From assembly GCF_000381765.1 (NCBI RefSeq), contig NZ_KB907081.1, positions 62,001 to 126,000 of the forward strand: a DNA stretch of 64,000 nt, read 5' to 3'. This document shows positions 27,438-36,435 of the stretch, in pieces. Both the position numbers and the translations under genes were made by a program. This DNA comes from [Zimmermannella] faecalis ATCC 13722. Lineage in GTDB: Bacteria; Actinomycetota; Actinomycetes; Actinomycetales; Microbacteriaceae. The notes under the pieces were generated by a model that had not been told where the DNA came from, did not search any database, and saw only the letters and a list, made by a program, of their open reading frames with translations. Position 1 is the stretch's first letter. Each line of letters begins with the position of its first letter.

Positions 27438-28408
27438 GGCGCCCGCTTCACGTCGGTAATGACGCCGCGCGGGGTGCCGCCTCGCCGCACGGTGTCGATG
27501 TTCTGCCAGACGGTCGCGATGCGTCGCTGCACGTTCTCCCACCCGACTCCGGCCATGTGCGGCGTGCACACCACGTTGTCGAGGCGCAGCAGCTCGCTCG
27601 CGGGGTCGAGCGGTTCGTGCTCGAAGACATCGAGCCCCGCTCCCCCGATTCGACCCTCGCGGAGGCACTCGGTGAGCACGGCCTCGTCGATGATCTCGCC
27701 GCGACCGACGTTGATGATGAGGGCGCTCGGTTTCATGAGCGCGAGTTCGTCCGCACCGATGAGGCCTCGCGCCTCCGGCGAGTAGGGCACGTTGACGCAG
27801 ACAATGTCGGCGGTGCGCATGAGCTCGTCGAGTTCGACGGGGCGAGCCCCGACGAGTTCCGCCACCGTGAGCGGAATCTCGGCGTGGTCGTAGTACACGA
27901 CGTCGGCGTCGAACCCGTGCCGCACGATCTTGCCGACCCAGCGGCCGATGTTGCCGAACCCGACGATGCCGACCGTCTTTTGGTAGAGCTCGGCGTACGA
28001 AGTCTCGTCAAGGTCGGGCCGCCACTTGCGCTCGTGCATGAGGGGCATGGTGGTGGGGATGCGCCGCAGCAGCGTCAGCATGAGCGTCACGGCGTGCTCG
28101 GCGACCGAGATCGAGTGGGTCTTCATCTGGGCGACCGGCACGCCGAGCTCATCGAGCGTCGTCTTTGGCAGCTGCCCGTATCCCGAGCTCAGGTACTGAA
28201 TGAACTTCGCCCGCTTCGCCGCGCGAAACACCTCCTCGGGCACCTCGATACCCGACACGATGAAGTCGGCCTCGGCCGCGGCGTCGAGCAGGATGCTCCG
28301 GTCGGCGTCGAGAGGCAGGATCGTGAGTTCGACGTCGTCGGGCGCCGCGGCGCGCATCCCCTCGACGTAGTCGGGCAGCGGGTTGAGGTAGAGCACCTTG
28401 ACGGTCAT
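27434..28408 (-). CDS. D-2-hydroxyacid dehydrogenase family protein
   Basis: The product is 324 aa. The NAD-binding motif GIVGFGNIGRWVG and the catalytic set of the D-isomer-specific 2-hydroxyacid dehydrogenases are visible: Arg in NVGRGEIIDE, Glu in FEHEPLDP and His in CTPHMAGVGWE. The enzyme should reduce a 2-oxo acid or oxidise a D-2-hydroxy acid; the substrate is unknown. Its ATG overlaps the end of the upstream isocitrate/isopropylmalate-type dehydrogenase by four bases, so the two are translated together. It converges on the IclR gene with a four-base overlap. Confidence 0.85.
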   Translation of the reverse strand: MTVKVLYLNPLPDYVEGMRAAAPDDVELTILPLDADRSILLDAAAEADFIVSGIEVPEEVFRAAKRAKFIQYLSSGYGQLPKTTLDELGVPVAQMKTHSISVAEHAVTLMLTLLRRIPTTMPLMHERKWRPDLDETSYAELYQKTVGIVGFGNIGRWVGKIVRHGFDADVVYYDHAEIPLTVAELVGARPVELDELMRTADIVCVNVPYSPEARGLIGADELALMKPSALIINVGRGEIIDEAVLTECLREGRIGGAGLDVFEHEPLDPASELLRLDNVVCTPHMAGVGWENVQRRIATVWQNIDTVRRGGTPRGVITDVKRAP

Positions 28409-29499
28409 GCGAGCACCTCGGTCGATTCGGCCGCGGGCAGGGCGGTCAGCACGGCGTCGACTACCTCGCGGGTGCCGGCTGTGCCGCCGAGGTCGCGCGG
28501 CAGCGGCCCCTCGGCGAGGGCGGCCTCGACCGCGGCCTGGATGTGCGACGCGACGCGGGCAGCGCGGGGGTCGCCGTAGCGTTCGCCGAGCCACTCGAGC
28601 ATCATCGCGGCCGAGAGAATCATCGCGAGGGGATTCGCGACACCCTGGCCGGCGATGTCGGGGGCGCTGCCGTGCGACGGCTGGAACACGCCGCGCTCCA
28701 GGCTGACGTCGGCCGAGGGCGCGGTGCCGAGCCCGCCGACGAGGCCGGCGGCGACCTCCGAGACGATGTCGCCAAAGATGTTCTCGGTGACGACCACGTC
28801 ATACCGGGCCGGGTCGGTGACGAGGTACATCGAGCCGGCGTCGATGTAGTACTTCGCGCTGCCGATGTCGGGGTGGCGGGCGGCGACCTCGTCGAACACG
28901 CGCTCCATGAGCACGTTGCTGCGCAGCGCGTTCGACTTGTGCAGCAACGTGACGTGGCCCGGCGTACCGCGCTGCTTGCGGGCGCGGGCCTGCGTGAATG
29001 CGACGTCGAAGAGCCGTTCGCAGTTCGCGCGCGTGATGGTCATGCGGTCGCTTGCGACCTCGTCGCTCGGCTCGTGCTGGTCGGCGAGCCCCGCGAACAT
29101 CCCCTCGGTCGTCTCGCGAATCACGAGCATGTCGATGTGCTCGGCCTTGACCGGCACCTCAACGCCGTCGAAGCGGCGCACGGGCCGCAGGCTCGCGAAC
29201 AGGCCGTAGTGGTGTCGCATGTCGATCTGCGCGCCGAACTCCAGGCCCTCGGGGCTCCGAACGTCGGGCAGCCCCATCGCGCCGAAGAGCACGGCGTCGA
29301 GCTTGCCAATCTCGTCCAGGTCGGCCGTCGTGATCTTGCGGCCCGTACGCTGGTAGAGGTCGGCGCTGAAGTCGTAGAAGGTCGTGCCGAGCGTGAGTCC
29401 GTAGCGGCGCTCGCACTCGTGGAGCACCTCGAGCGCCGCGTCGATCACCTCGACGCCGATGCCGTCTCCGGGAATCACCGCGATCTCGTAGTCGTTCAT
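28405..29499 (-). CDS. Isopropylmalate/tartrate dehydrogenase-like enzyme
   Basis: The product is 364 aa. It belongs to the NAD-dependent beta-decarboxylating hydroxyacid dehydrogenase superfamily: [18 protein letters not shown] at the start, [17 protein letters not shown] in the metal/NAD region, and [20 protein letters not shown] near the end. This pattern fits tartrate/D-malate dehydrogenases or isopropylmalate dehydrogenase. No leuC/leuD is nearby, so a catabolic hydroxy-dicarboxylate role is more likely. ATG at 29499 is the family start. It overlaps the following dehydrogenase by four bases and is divergent from the CoA-transferase. Confidence 0.8.
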   Translation of the reverse strand: MNDYEIAVIPGDGIGVEVIDAALEVLHECERRYGLTLGTTFYDFSADLYQRTGRKITTADLDEIGKLDAVLFGAMGLPDVRSPEGLEFGAQIDMRHHYGLFASLRPVRRFDGVEVPVKAEHIDMLVIRETTEGMFAGLADQHEPSDEVASDRMTITRANCERLFDVAFTQARARKQRGTPGHVTLLHKSNALRSNVLMERVFDEVAARHPDIGSAKYYIDAGSMYLVTDPARYDVVVTENIFGDIVSEVAAGLVGGLGTAPSADVSLERGVFQPSHGSAPDIAGQGVANPLAMILSAAMMLEWLGERYGDPRAARVASHIQAAVEAALAEGPLPRDLGGTAGTREVVDAVLTALPAAESTEVLA

Positions 29500-29600
29500 G
29501 GGTTCTCTCTTTCGCACCGTTGCGTTCCTGCGTGAGTGTGCCGGCGGGCCGGAGCACACCGTCACCCACGTTCCCAGTGTTCGGGAATCCATTGCTGACA

Positions 29601-29695
29601 GGTGGGATGAGCGTATCCCCGCAGCCGGGAGGCCAGCAGCTCCCATCACCGAATTCGCACCATATTTCTCACGGGGTGGGATATTTGCTCCCACC
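29601..29695. promoter_or_regulatory. Repeated GGTGGGA half-sites, candidate IclR operator
   Basis: The 282-bp divergent region 29500-29781 holds several half-sites: GGTGGGAT at 29601 and at 29675, reversed TCCCATCACC from 29641, and TCCCACC at 29689-29695. The pair 29675-29695 is a perfect 7-bp inverted repeat with a 7-base spacer. This is the kind of arrangement used by IclR-family regulators, one of which is encoded at 26784. The rest of the region shows no other recognisable element. The link is inferred from position. Confidence 0.5.
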
Positions 29696-29781
29696 AATTG
29701 ACCTAAGAATGGGAACTCCCCGAGTCTTGGCGCATCGATCACACCGACGTGGTCGACCACGACGACCCCCCGGAGGCACCC

Positions 29782-31008
29782 GTGCACCCCACCGAGACCA
29801 TGCCGCTCGCCGGTATTCGCGTGCTCGAACTCGGCAACTTCATCGCCGCGCCGTTCGCATCGCGACTCTTCGCCGACTTCGGCGCCGAAGTCATCAAGAT
29901 CGAAAAGCCCGGCACCGGCGATGAGCTCCGCGACTGGCGCAAGCCCCGCGGCGAGACCTCGATGCTCTTTCGCACGCTCGGCCGAAACAAGAAGTCGGTC
30001 GTGCTCGACCTGCGCACCGACGACGGCCGCGAGGCGGCCCGGCGTCTCGCGGCGACCGTCGACGTCGTCATCGAGAACTTCCGCCCCGGCACGATCGAGA
30101 AGTGGGGGCTCGGGCCCGACGTACTTCACGAACTCAACCCCGACCTCGTGCTCGTGCGGATCTCGGGCTATGGGCAGACCGGCCCCTACCGCGAGCGCGC
30201 GGGCTTCGGCAGCGCCGCCGAGTCGTTTGGCGGACTTCGATTCCTCACTGGCGAGCCCGATCGCCCGGCCGCGCGATCGGCCGCGAGCATGGGCGACACG
30301 GTCGCGGGCCTCTACGGCGCGCTCGGCGCACTCATGCTGCTGCTCCAAAAAGCGCGCGGCGACCACGCGACGACGCCGGCCGTTGTCGACATCGGCCTGT
30401 ACGAGGGCATCTTCAGCCTGCTCGACTCGCTCGTGCCCGATTTCGATGCGTACGGCCTCGTGCGACGCCGCAGCGGCGGCACGCTCCCCGGCGTCGTGCC
30501 GATGGGCGCGTATCCGTGCCGCGACGATCTCGAGATCGTGATCGGCGGCAACTCGGCCTCGGTCTTCTCGCGCCTCATGCGCGCAATCGGTCGCGACGAC
30601 CTCGCCGATGACGACTCGCTCGTGTCGGCACAGGGTCGCACCGCCCGCGAGGAGGAACTCAACGACGCGATTCGCGAGTGGACCCTCGCACACTCGCTCG
30701 CCGAGGCGCAGGCCGCCCTCGACGCAGCCGGTGTGCCCGCTGGCCCCGTCTACGACGCGCCGAGCATCGCCGACGACCCGCACTACCGCGAGCGCGGCAT
30801 GGTCGAGACGCACGAGGTCATGATCGACGGCGCGGCCGAGCCCATCCGGTTCCCGGGCATCGTGCCGAAGCTCCCCGGCCACGAGGGCCGAACGCAGTGG
30901 CTCGGCCCCGACCTCGGCGCCCACTCGCGCGAGGTGCTCGCGCCCCTCGGCTACTCCGACGACGACATCGCGGCGCTCGCCGGCGACCGCGAGGAGCAGC
31001 GCGCATGA
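29782..31008 (+). CDS. Class III (CaiB/BaiF) CoA-transferase
   Basis: The product is 408 aa. It has the family III CoA-transferase hallmarks: an N-terminal GIRVLELGNFIAAPFASRLFAD, DFGAEVIKIEKP, and the catalytic Asp region MGDTVAGLYGA (D172). It should move CoA from a donor such as succinyl-CoA to a carboxylate. GTG at 29782 is used because GGAGG lies about six bases upstream. The stop overlaps the next ATG by ATGA. Together with the lyase that follows, it could activate and then split a branched hydroxyacid such as citramalate or 3-hydroxy-3-methylglutarate. That substrate guess is inference. Confidence 0.88.
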   Translation: MHPTETMPLAGIRVLELGNFIAAPFASRLFADFGAEVIKIEKPGTGDELRDWRKPRGETSMLFRTLGRNKKSVVLDLRTDDGREAARRLAATVDVVIENFRPGTIEKWGLGPDVLHELNPDLVLVRISGYGQTGPYRERAGFGSAAESFGGLRFLTGEPDRPAARSAASMGDTVAGLYGALGALMLLLQKARGDHATTPAVVDIGLYEGIFSLLDSLVPDFDAYGLVRRRSGGTLPGVVPMGAYPCRDDLEIVIGGNSASVFSRLMRAIGRDDLADDDSLVSAQGRTAREEELNDAIREWTLAHSLAEAQAALDAAGVPAGPVYDAPSIADDPHYRERGMVETHEVMIDGAAEPIRFPGIVPKLPGHEGRTQWLGPDLGAHSREVLAPLGYSDDDIAALAGDREEQRA

Positions 31009-31877
31009 GCCACGTCGAGGTCACCGACGTCTACCTGCGCGACGGGTTGCAAGACGAGGCGGTCGTCGTGCCGACGGCGACGAAGCTCGAGATCGCCCGC
31101 GCCCTCATCGCGGCGGGCGTGCCGCGCATCGAGGTGACGTCGTTCGTGCACCCCCGCCGCGTGCCGCAGCTCGCCGATGCCGACGACCTCGTCGCGCAGC
31201 TTCCCGAGCGTGGAGCCACCTACGCCGCCCTCGTGCTCAACGACCGCGGCGTCGACCGTGCCGTCGCCGCGGGCCGCACCCAGGTCGAGCTCGTCGTGTC
31301 GGCGAGCGAGGCCCACAGCGCGGCGAATGCCGGGCGCTCGATCGCGGATGCACTCAGCGGCCTCGCGGGCTCGGTGCGGCGCCATCCCGAAGCCGAGTTC
31401 GTCGCCGGGGTCTCCACGGCGTTTGAGTGCCCGTTCGAGGGCGCCATTACGCCCGATCGGCTCGAGCGCATCGTCGGCGCGCTGCTCGAGATGGGCGTCA
31501 CGACGATCGGGCTCGCCGACACGCTCGGCACGGCCTCGACCGCACAGGTGCTCGCGAGTGTGGATGCGGTGCGCGAGGCACATCCCGGCGCGGCGCTGTC
31601 GCTCCACCTGCACAACGCGAACGGGCAGGCGCTCGACACCGTTATCGCGGCGGCCCGCGAGGGCATCGACCGGTTCGACGGCGCACTCGCCGGCTACGGC
31701 GGCTGCCCCTTCGCACCCGGCGCCCACGGGAACCTCGCGACCGAATCGATCGTCGCCGCGCTCCACGCGAACGGGTTCACCACCGGCATCGGCGAGGCGC
31801 GCCTCGCCGACGCCGCGAGCGCCGCTCGCCGCGCGGTGGCCGAGGGCACGCCGATCCCGGCGCCCGCCAGCGCCTAG
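31005..31877 (+). CDS. HMG-CoA lyase-like enzyme
   Basis: The product is 290 aa. The HMGL-like TIM-barrel signature is present: R12-D13 in YLRDGLQDE, TSFVHPRRVPQLAD, D172, the HxH metal motif (H201, H203) and the mobile-loop Cys234 in GGCPFAPGA. Two positions differ from classical HMG-CoA lyase: the motif after HxH reads NANGQ rather than DTYGQ, and the loop has GAHGN rather than GATGN. The enzyme should cleave a 3-hydroxy-acyl-CoA by retro-Claisen chemistry, possibly with a different substrate. It is translationally coupled to the CoA-transferase. Confidence 0.85.
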   Translation: MSHVEVTDVYLRDGLQDEAVVVPTATKLEIARALIAAGVPRIEVTSFVHPRRVPQLADADDLVAQLPERGATYAALVLNDRGVDRAVAAGRTQVELVVSASEAHSAANAGRSIADALSGLAGSVRRHPEAEFVAGVSTAFECPFEGAITPDRLERIVGALLEMGVTTIGLADTLGTASTAQVLASVDAVREAHPGAALSLHLHNANGQALDTVIAAAREGIDRFDGALAGYGGCPFAPGAHGNLATESIVAALHANGFTTGIGEARLADAASAARRAVAEGTPIPAPASA

Positions 31878-31972
31878 TCACGCTCGCTCTCCCACGTCCC
31901 TTTTCCCGCATCCGCTTTCCTCAACCCCAACCGTCGGCGAAGATGCCGATACCACACAGAATCGAGACAACG

Positions 31973-33358
31973 ATGTCGAAAACCTCGAGCATCCGGTATG
32001 GCACGAACACCGGCCCGGAGACCCAGGCGATCCTGACCCGCGAGCGGCCGAACTGGTTTCAGCGCTCCAATCTCAACCGCATCGGCGATATGCCGATCAG
32101 CTACTTCCTCGTCATTGCGGCGCTGATCACGTTCGCGGGCGTCATCGGCATCCTGCCGAGCTCGATGCTCGTCGGGTTCGCCGTGACGCTCGCCTTCGGC
32201 GGGCTGCTGATGTGGATCGGCAACTGGGTGCCCGTGATTCGCGACTACGGCCTGCCGACGATCCTGTGCACGTTCGTGCCCGCGATCCTGATGTTCGCCG
32301 GCGTGCTGCCGGTGAACATCTCGGATGTCGCGTCAACGTTCCTTGACGGCCAGGGCTTTCTCGACTTCTTCGTTGTCGCGGTGATCGCCGGCACGGTGCT
32401 CGGCATGCCGCGTGCGCTGCTCGTGAAGGCGGGCCCGCGCTTCGCGATTCCGCTCGTCGGCTGCCTCGCCGTTACCTTCCTCGTCATCGGCGCGGTCGGC
32501 GCCCTGACCGGCTACGGCTTCATCGACGGAATCCTGTTCGTCGCCGCGCCGGTCATGGCCGGCGGCCTCGGCCTCGGCGCCGTGCCCATGTCAGAGATGT
32601 ACGCGCAGCACACGGGGCAGGAGTCGGGCTTCTTCATGGGCGACCTCATCTCGGCCGTCGTCGTCGCGAACATCTTCTGCATCCTCTTCGCCGGCCTGCT
32701 CAACGGCATCGGCAAGGCCCGCAAGCAGTGGTTCATCGGGTTCAACGGCGAGGGCGAACTGCTGCGCACGAAGGGCACCCACGCCGAGCTGAAGATGCCG
32801 AAGAAGAAGACGGCGTCGACGTTCAACTCGCTCGGCAAGGGGCTGCTCATCGCCGGCGCGCTGTTCGTGCTCGGCACCGTGCTCAACTACTACCTGCCGT
32901 TCCTGCACGCGTACGCGTGGACCGTGCTCGCCGCCGCGGCCGTAAAGCTCTTCGGCCTGCTGCCCGAGGAGCTCGAGGAGGCGTCGTCGGAGTGGGGCGA
33001 CCTGCTCACGACCTACTTCGTGCCCGCGCTCCTCGTCGCCGTCTCGATGACGTACATCGACATCGCCGAAGTGCTCCAGTCGCTCACGAACCCGGCGTTC
33101 CTGCTGCTCGTGCTGCTCTGCGTCATCGTTGCCGGGCTCAGCTCGGGCATCATCGGCTGGCTCGTGCGCTTCAACTTCATCGAGATCGCGATCACGCCCG
33201 GTCTCGTCATGGCTGACACGGGCGGTTCAGGTGACGTTTCGGTGCTCAGCGCGTCGGAGCGAATGCACCTCATGCCGTTCGCCGCGATCACGAACCGCAT
33301 CGGTGGCACGCTCGTGCTCTTCGTCACGTCGCTGCTCGTGCCACTGCTCGCGATCTGA
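31973..33358 (+). CDS. 2-hydroxycarboxylate transporter (CitS/CimH type)
   Basis: The product is 461 aa with about 11-12 hydrophobic segments. It shows the 2HCT family hallmarks, including GGLGLGAVPMSEMYAQHTGQ and a second Gly-rich segment MADTGGSGDVSVLSASERM, both located in re-entrant loops. The family imports citrate, malate, citramalate or related hydroxycarboxylates with H+ or Na+. ATG at 31973 follows a weak GAGA; another ATG at 31943 is possible. It lies 95 bp downstream of the lyase, and it most likely delivers the substrate of that pathway. Confidence 0.9.
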   Translation: MSKTSSIRYGTNTGPETQAILTRERPNWFQRSNLNRIGDMPISYFLVIAALITFAGVIGILPSSMLVGFAVTLAFGGLLMWIGNWVPVIRDYGLPTILCTFVPAILMFAGVLPVNISDVASTFLDGQGFLDFFVVAVIAGTVLGMPRALLVKAGPRFAIPLVGCLAVTFLVIGAVGALTGYGFIDGILFVAAPVMAGGLGLGAVPMSEMYAQHTGQESGFFMGDLISAVVVANIFCILFAGLLNGIGKARKQWFIGFNGEGELLRTKGTHAELKMPKKKTASTFNSLGKGLLIAGALFVLGTVLNYYLPFLHAYAWTVLAAAAVKLFGLLPEELEEASSEWGDLLTTYFVPALLVAVSMTYIDIAEVLQSLTNPAFLLLVLLCVIVAGLSSGIIGWLVRFNFIEIAITPGLVMADTGGSGDVSVLSASERMHLMPFAAITNRIGGTLVLFVTSLLVPLLAI

Positions 33359-33362
33359 CGCG

Positions 33363-33417
33363 CACACGACGGCGCGGGGTGGGGATGCGCATCCCCGCCC
33401 CGCGCCGTCGTTGTGCG
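33363..33417. terminator. Long bidirectional hairpin
   Basis: A nearly perfect inverted repeat with arms of more than 20 bp (CGACGGCGCGGGG ... CCCCGCGCCGTCG, with a further GATGC/GCATC-type inner stem) fills the gap between the convergent transporter and serine protease. It should terminate both. Confidence 0.8.
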
Positions 33418-33419
33418 AC

Positions 33420-34685
33420 CTAGTCGGCCGGCCCCGCGATGAGGGTTGCCGTGCCCGACTGCTCGGTGCCCGAGGACGTGGTCCAGGTGACCGTGATCTC
33501 GGTGCCGGGCTCGTACTCGGCGATGAGCGCCTGGAGCTCCGACGCACTACCGACTGCGATGCCGTCGACGGCCGTGATCGTGTCGCCGGCCGCGAGCCCG
33601 AGCTCGGCCGCGGGGGTGCTTTCGTAGACGCCGGCGACGGGAACCCCGCCCGTCGCGCTGCTCGGCGCCCCCTGCTGCGACTCGCCGATCGCGATGCCGA
33701 GGAACGCCGGCGTGCCGAGCGTGTTCGTGTCGGTCTCGACGCCGTCGATGATCTGCTGCGCCACGTCGAGCGCGGTGTCGATGTCGATTGCGTAGCCGAT
33801 GATGTTCGTGCCGCCCGTCGAGGCGATCGTCGTCATGCCGACGACCTCGCCCTCGTCGTCGATCACGGCGCCGCCCGAGTCGCCCGACACGACGTCGGCG
33901 TCGAACTCGATCATGCCCGACAGCGTCTCACTGTCGCCCGAGCCAGCCATGCTCGAGGCCGTGACCGTCGCATCCAGGTCGGTGACCTCGCCACTCGCGC
34001 TCATGAGCACGCCACCACCGTTCGCGTTGCCGACGGCCGTCACCTCGTCGCCGATCGCGGGGTCGTCGTCATCGTCGATCGTCGCCGTCTCGAGGTTCGA
34101 GGCGCCCTCGAGCTGCAGCACCGCGACGTCTTCAGTCGAGTCGGTGCCGACGACGGTCGCGTCATAGGTCGCGCCGTCGGCGGTCGTCACCGAGATTCTC
34201 GTCGAGCCCTCGACGACGTGATTGTTCGTAAGCACCGTGCCGTCGGCGGTGAGCACGATGCCGGTGCCCGCCGCGGCCGAACCCTGGTAACCGAGCGACG
34301 TCTCGATGAGCACGACCCCGGTCGACTCGTCGGCGGTCGATTCGACGGCGTCGGTGCTCGTACCGGTCGTTCCCGTGCCGCCTGGCTGGCCGGAACCACC
34401 CGGCTGCTCGGAACCACCGGGCTGCTCGGTCGAGCCGTCGCCCCAGAAGTTGGTGAACGGCGCGAGCACATCGTCGAGCCCGCGCTGCTGGGCCTGCGAC
34501 TGCTGCGACTGCTCGGCCGCGAGGCTCGAGGGATGCGCGGACTGGGTCATCGCGCTGCCCGCCGCGACGCCGCCGAGTGCGGCGGCCGTGACGAGACCGA
34601 GAGAGATGCCGACGACGAGGACACCGCGGCGGAACTTGCCTGCGGGCGTACGCGTATCGGCCGGTGTGGTGGCGGTGGTGTTCAT
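33420..34685 (-). CDS. S1C serine protease with PDZ domain (HtrA-like)
   Basis: The product is 421 aa. There is an N-terminal membrane or signal segment (about residues 20-45), a Gln-rich stretch, a Gly/Pro linker, and a trypsin-like domain with H156 (LTNNHVVEG), D186 (TEDVAVLQL) and S270 (VVSGDSGGAV). A C-terminal PDZ domain (AAELGLAAGDTITAVDGI) follows. It is probably a membrane-anchored, extracellular protease of protein quality control or cell-wall processing. The active-site GDSGG is closer to trypsin than the GNSGG of most HtrA proteins. ATG at 34685 is preferred over 34712, but neither has a strong Shine-Dalgarno. Confidence 0.85.
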   Translation of the reverse strand: MNTTATTPADTRTPAGKFRRGVLVVGISLGLVTAAALGGVAAGSAMTQSAHPSSLAAEQSQQSQAQQRGLDDVLAPFTNFWGDGSTEQPGGSEQPGGSGQPGGTGTTGTSTDAVESTADESTGVVLIETSLGYQGSAAAGTGIVLTADGTVLTNNHVVEGSTRISVTTADGATYDATVVGTDSTEDVAVLQLEGASNLETATIDDDDDPAIGDEVTAVGNANGGGVLMSASGEVTDLDATVTASSMAGSGDSETLSGMIEFDADVVSGDSGGAVIDDEGEVVGMTTIASTGGTNIIGYAIDIDTALDVAQQIIDGVETDTNTLGTPAFLGIAIGESQQGAPSSATGGVPVAGVYESTPAAELGLAAGDTITAVDGIAVGSASELQALIAEYEPGTEITVTWTTSSGTEQSGTATLIAGPAD

Positions 34686-34809
34686 GGCGGCAACTTCACC
34701 AGCGGCGATCATGGCCCGCCGATGACGAACCTATGAGCGCGCTATGCGCCCCTTCTTGGCGGCGCAGCCCGCGCGTGACTAGACTCTCCTCGCCGACGAC
34801 GCGCCCAGC

Positions 34810-34935
34810 GCACCGCCGCCAACTGTTCCCAATGGCGGGGTGCCCCTGAGGCCGCACGACCCCGTCGCGCATTCCGGGACGCCACGCATCGGGGATCCCT
34901 GACCAAGCGCACACCTGCGCCGACTCCCGGAATGC
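34810..34935 (+). promoter_or_regulatory. Structured leader that can cover the permease start
   Basis: Two strong stems precede the permease. The first (34810-34843) pairs GCACC and CCGCCA with TGGCGG and GGTGC around one bulge. The second pairs GCATTCCGGGA (34869-34879) with TCCCGGAATGC (34925-34935), a perfect 11-bp match that includes the only Shine-Dalgarno-like bases and the first ATG (34932). This is the layout of a translation-controlling leader. It does not match any riboswitch class that I recognise. Confidence 0.5.
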
Positions 34936-36398
34936 ATATGACCTCATCACCCTCAACCGCGAGCATCCCCGTCACCGACGGGGCGGCCGGCACCGACGCC
35001 GCGCCGTCGAAGAAGCTCCGCAACCGCCACGTGACGATGATCACGCTCGGCGGCATCATCGGCTCGAGCCTGTTCGTCGGCTCGGCCAACGTCATCTCGC
35101 AGGTCGGCCCTGCCGCCCTATTCTCGTACGCGATCGGCGGCCTACTCGTCATGCTCGCGATGCGGATGCTCGGCGAGATGGCGACCGCGCGGCCCACGAT
35201 CGGCTCGTTCATGGAGTACGCCCGCTCGGGCCTCGGCGAGTGGGCCGGCTACCTCGTCGGCTGGCTCTACTGGTACTTCTGGGTCGGCGTCGTCGCCTAC
35301 GAGGCCGTCATCGGCGGCGCGATTCTGCACGGCTGGTTCAACGCCGTGCCGTCGTGGGTGTTCGCGATTGCGCTGCTCGTCGTGTTCATCGCGACGAACC
35401 TCGTGTCGCTGCGCTCGTTCGGCGAGGTCGAGTTCTGGCTCGCGAGCGTCAAGGTCGCCGCGATCATCGTCTTCATCGCCCTCGGCGCCCTGTTCATCTT
35501 CGGCATCTGGCCGAACTCGACCCCGGGCATCAGCCACCTCTGGGACGTCGGTGGCTTCGCCCCGAACGGCGTCTGGCCGATCATCTCGGGCGTCGCGATC
35601 GTGATCTTCTCGTACTTCGGCACCGAGATCGCCGTCATGGCGGCGGCCGAGTCCGAAGACCCCGTGCGCGGCGTGCGGCAGGCAACGAACACGATCGTGT
35701 GGCGCATCCTGCTCTTCTACGTCGGCTCGGTGTTCCTCATCGTCTCGATCGTGCCGTGGAACGGCCTGCCCGACCCCGACCAGCAGGGCCCGTTCGCGTT
35801 CCTGTTCTCGCGCTACGGCATCCCGGGCGCCGACCTGTTCATGACCGCCGTGATCCTCACCGCCGTCTGCTCGGTGCTCAACTCGGGCATCTACTCGGCC
35901 TCGCGGATGTTCGCCTCGATCGCCGAGCGTGGCTTCGCGCCGAAGCTCGTGGCCCGTAAGGCGAAGAACGGCGTGCCCGTCGTCGCGGTCATCGCGTCGA
36001 CCCTTGGCGGCTTCGTCGCGGTGCTCGTGAGCTTCCTGTTCCCCGACAGCGGCATCTTCGACTTCATCATGAACTCGTCGGGCCTCGTCGCCCTGTTCGT
36101 CTACGCGTTCATCGCGCTCACGCAGGTGCGCCTGCGGAACAAGATGAGCGCCGAGGAGCGCGCTGGCCTCCAACTGAAGATGTGGCTGCACCCGTGGCTC
36201 GCGTACGCGACCGTCGCGGCCGTCGTCGGCATTGTCGTGATCATGCTCGTGAGCGGCCCCTCGACGCAGGTGCAGGTGGGCACGAGCCTCGTCTCGGTCG
36301 CCGTGCTCGTCGTCGTGTGGCCGTTCGTGCGCCGCAACCTCAAGAAGTCGGGCCAGTACGGCAAGCCGATCACCGAGGCGATCGAGCGCGAGGCGTAG
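34932..36398 (+). CDS. Amino-acid permease (APC superfamily, GabP-like)
   Basis: The product is 488 aa with about 12 membrane segments. After a 35-residue hydrophilic N-terminus come the AAT/GabP-type motifs MITLGGIIGSSLFVGSANVI and SYFGTEIAVMAAAESEDPVRGVRQA. These proteins bring amino acids or amines into the cell with H+. The substrate cannot be told. Two in-frame ATGs (34932 and 34938) are possible starts. Both lie in or next to the arm of a hairpin that would cover them, so expression is likely to depend on leader folding. It converges on ftsY. Confidence 0.86.
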   Translation: MHMTSSPSTASIPVTDGAAGTDAAPSKKLRNRHVTMITLGGIIGSSLFVGSANVISQVGPAALFSYAIGGLLVMLAMRMLGEMATARPTIGSFMEYARSGLGEWAGYLVGWLYWYFWVGVVAYEAVIGGAILHGWFNAVPSWVFAIALLVVFIATNLVSLRSFGEVEFWLASVKVAAIIVFIALGALFIFGIWPNSTPGISHLWDVGGFAPNGVWPIISGVAIVIFSYFGTEIAVMAAAESEDPVRGVRQATNTIVWRILLFYVGSVFLIVSIVPWNGLPDPDQQGPFAFLFSRYGIPGADLFMTAVILTAVCSVLNSGIYSASRMFASIAERGFAPKLVARKAKNGVPVVAVIASTLGGFVAVLVSFLFPDSGIFDFIMNSSGLVALFVYAFIALTQVRLRNKMSAEERAGLQLKMWLHPWLAYATVAAVVGIVVIMLVSGPSTQVQVGTSLVSVAVLVVVWPFVRRNLKKSGQYGKPITEAIEREA

Positions 36399-36435
36399 CC
36401 TCGGTCGAACCGCCCCGCGGCAGCTCGCCGGCGCG

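Noticed and set aside
34696-34956. 86-codon minus-strand frame between protease and permease
   Set aside because: No start signal or family features, and it covers the structured leader of the permease.
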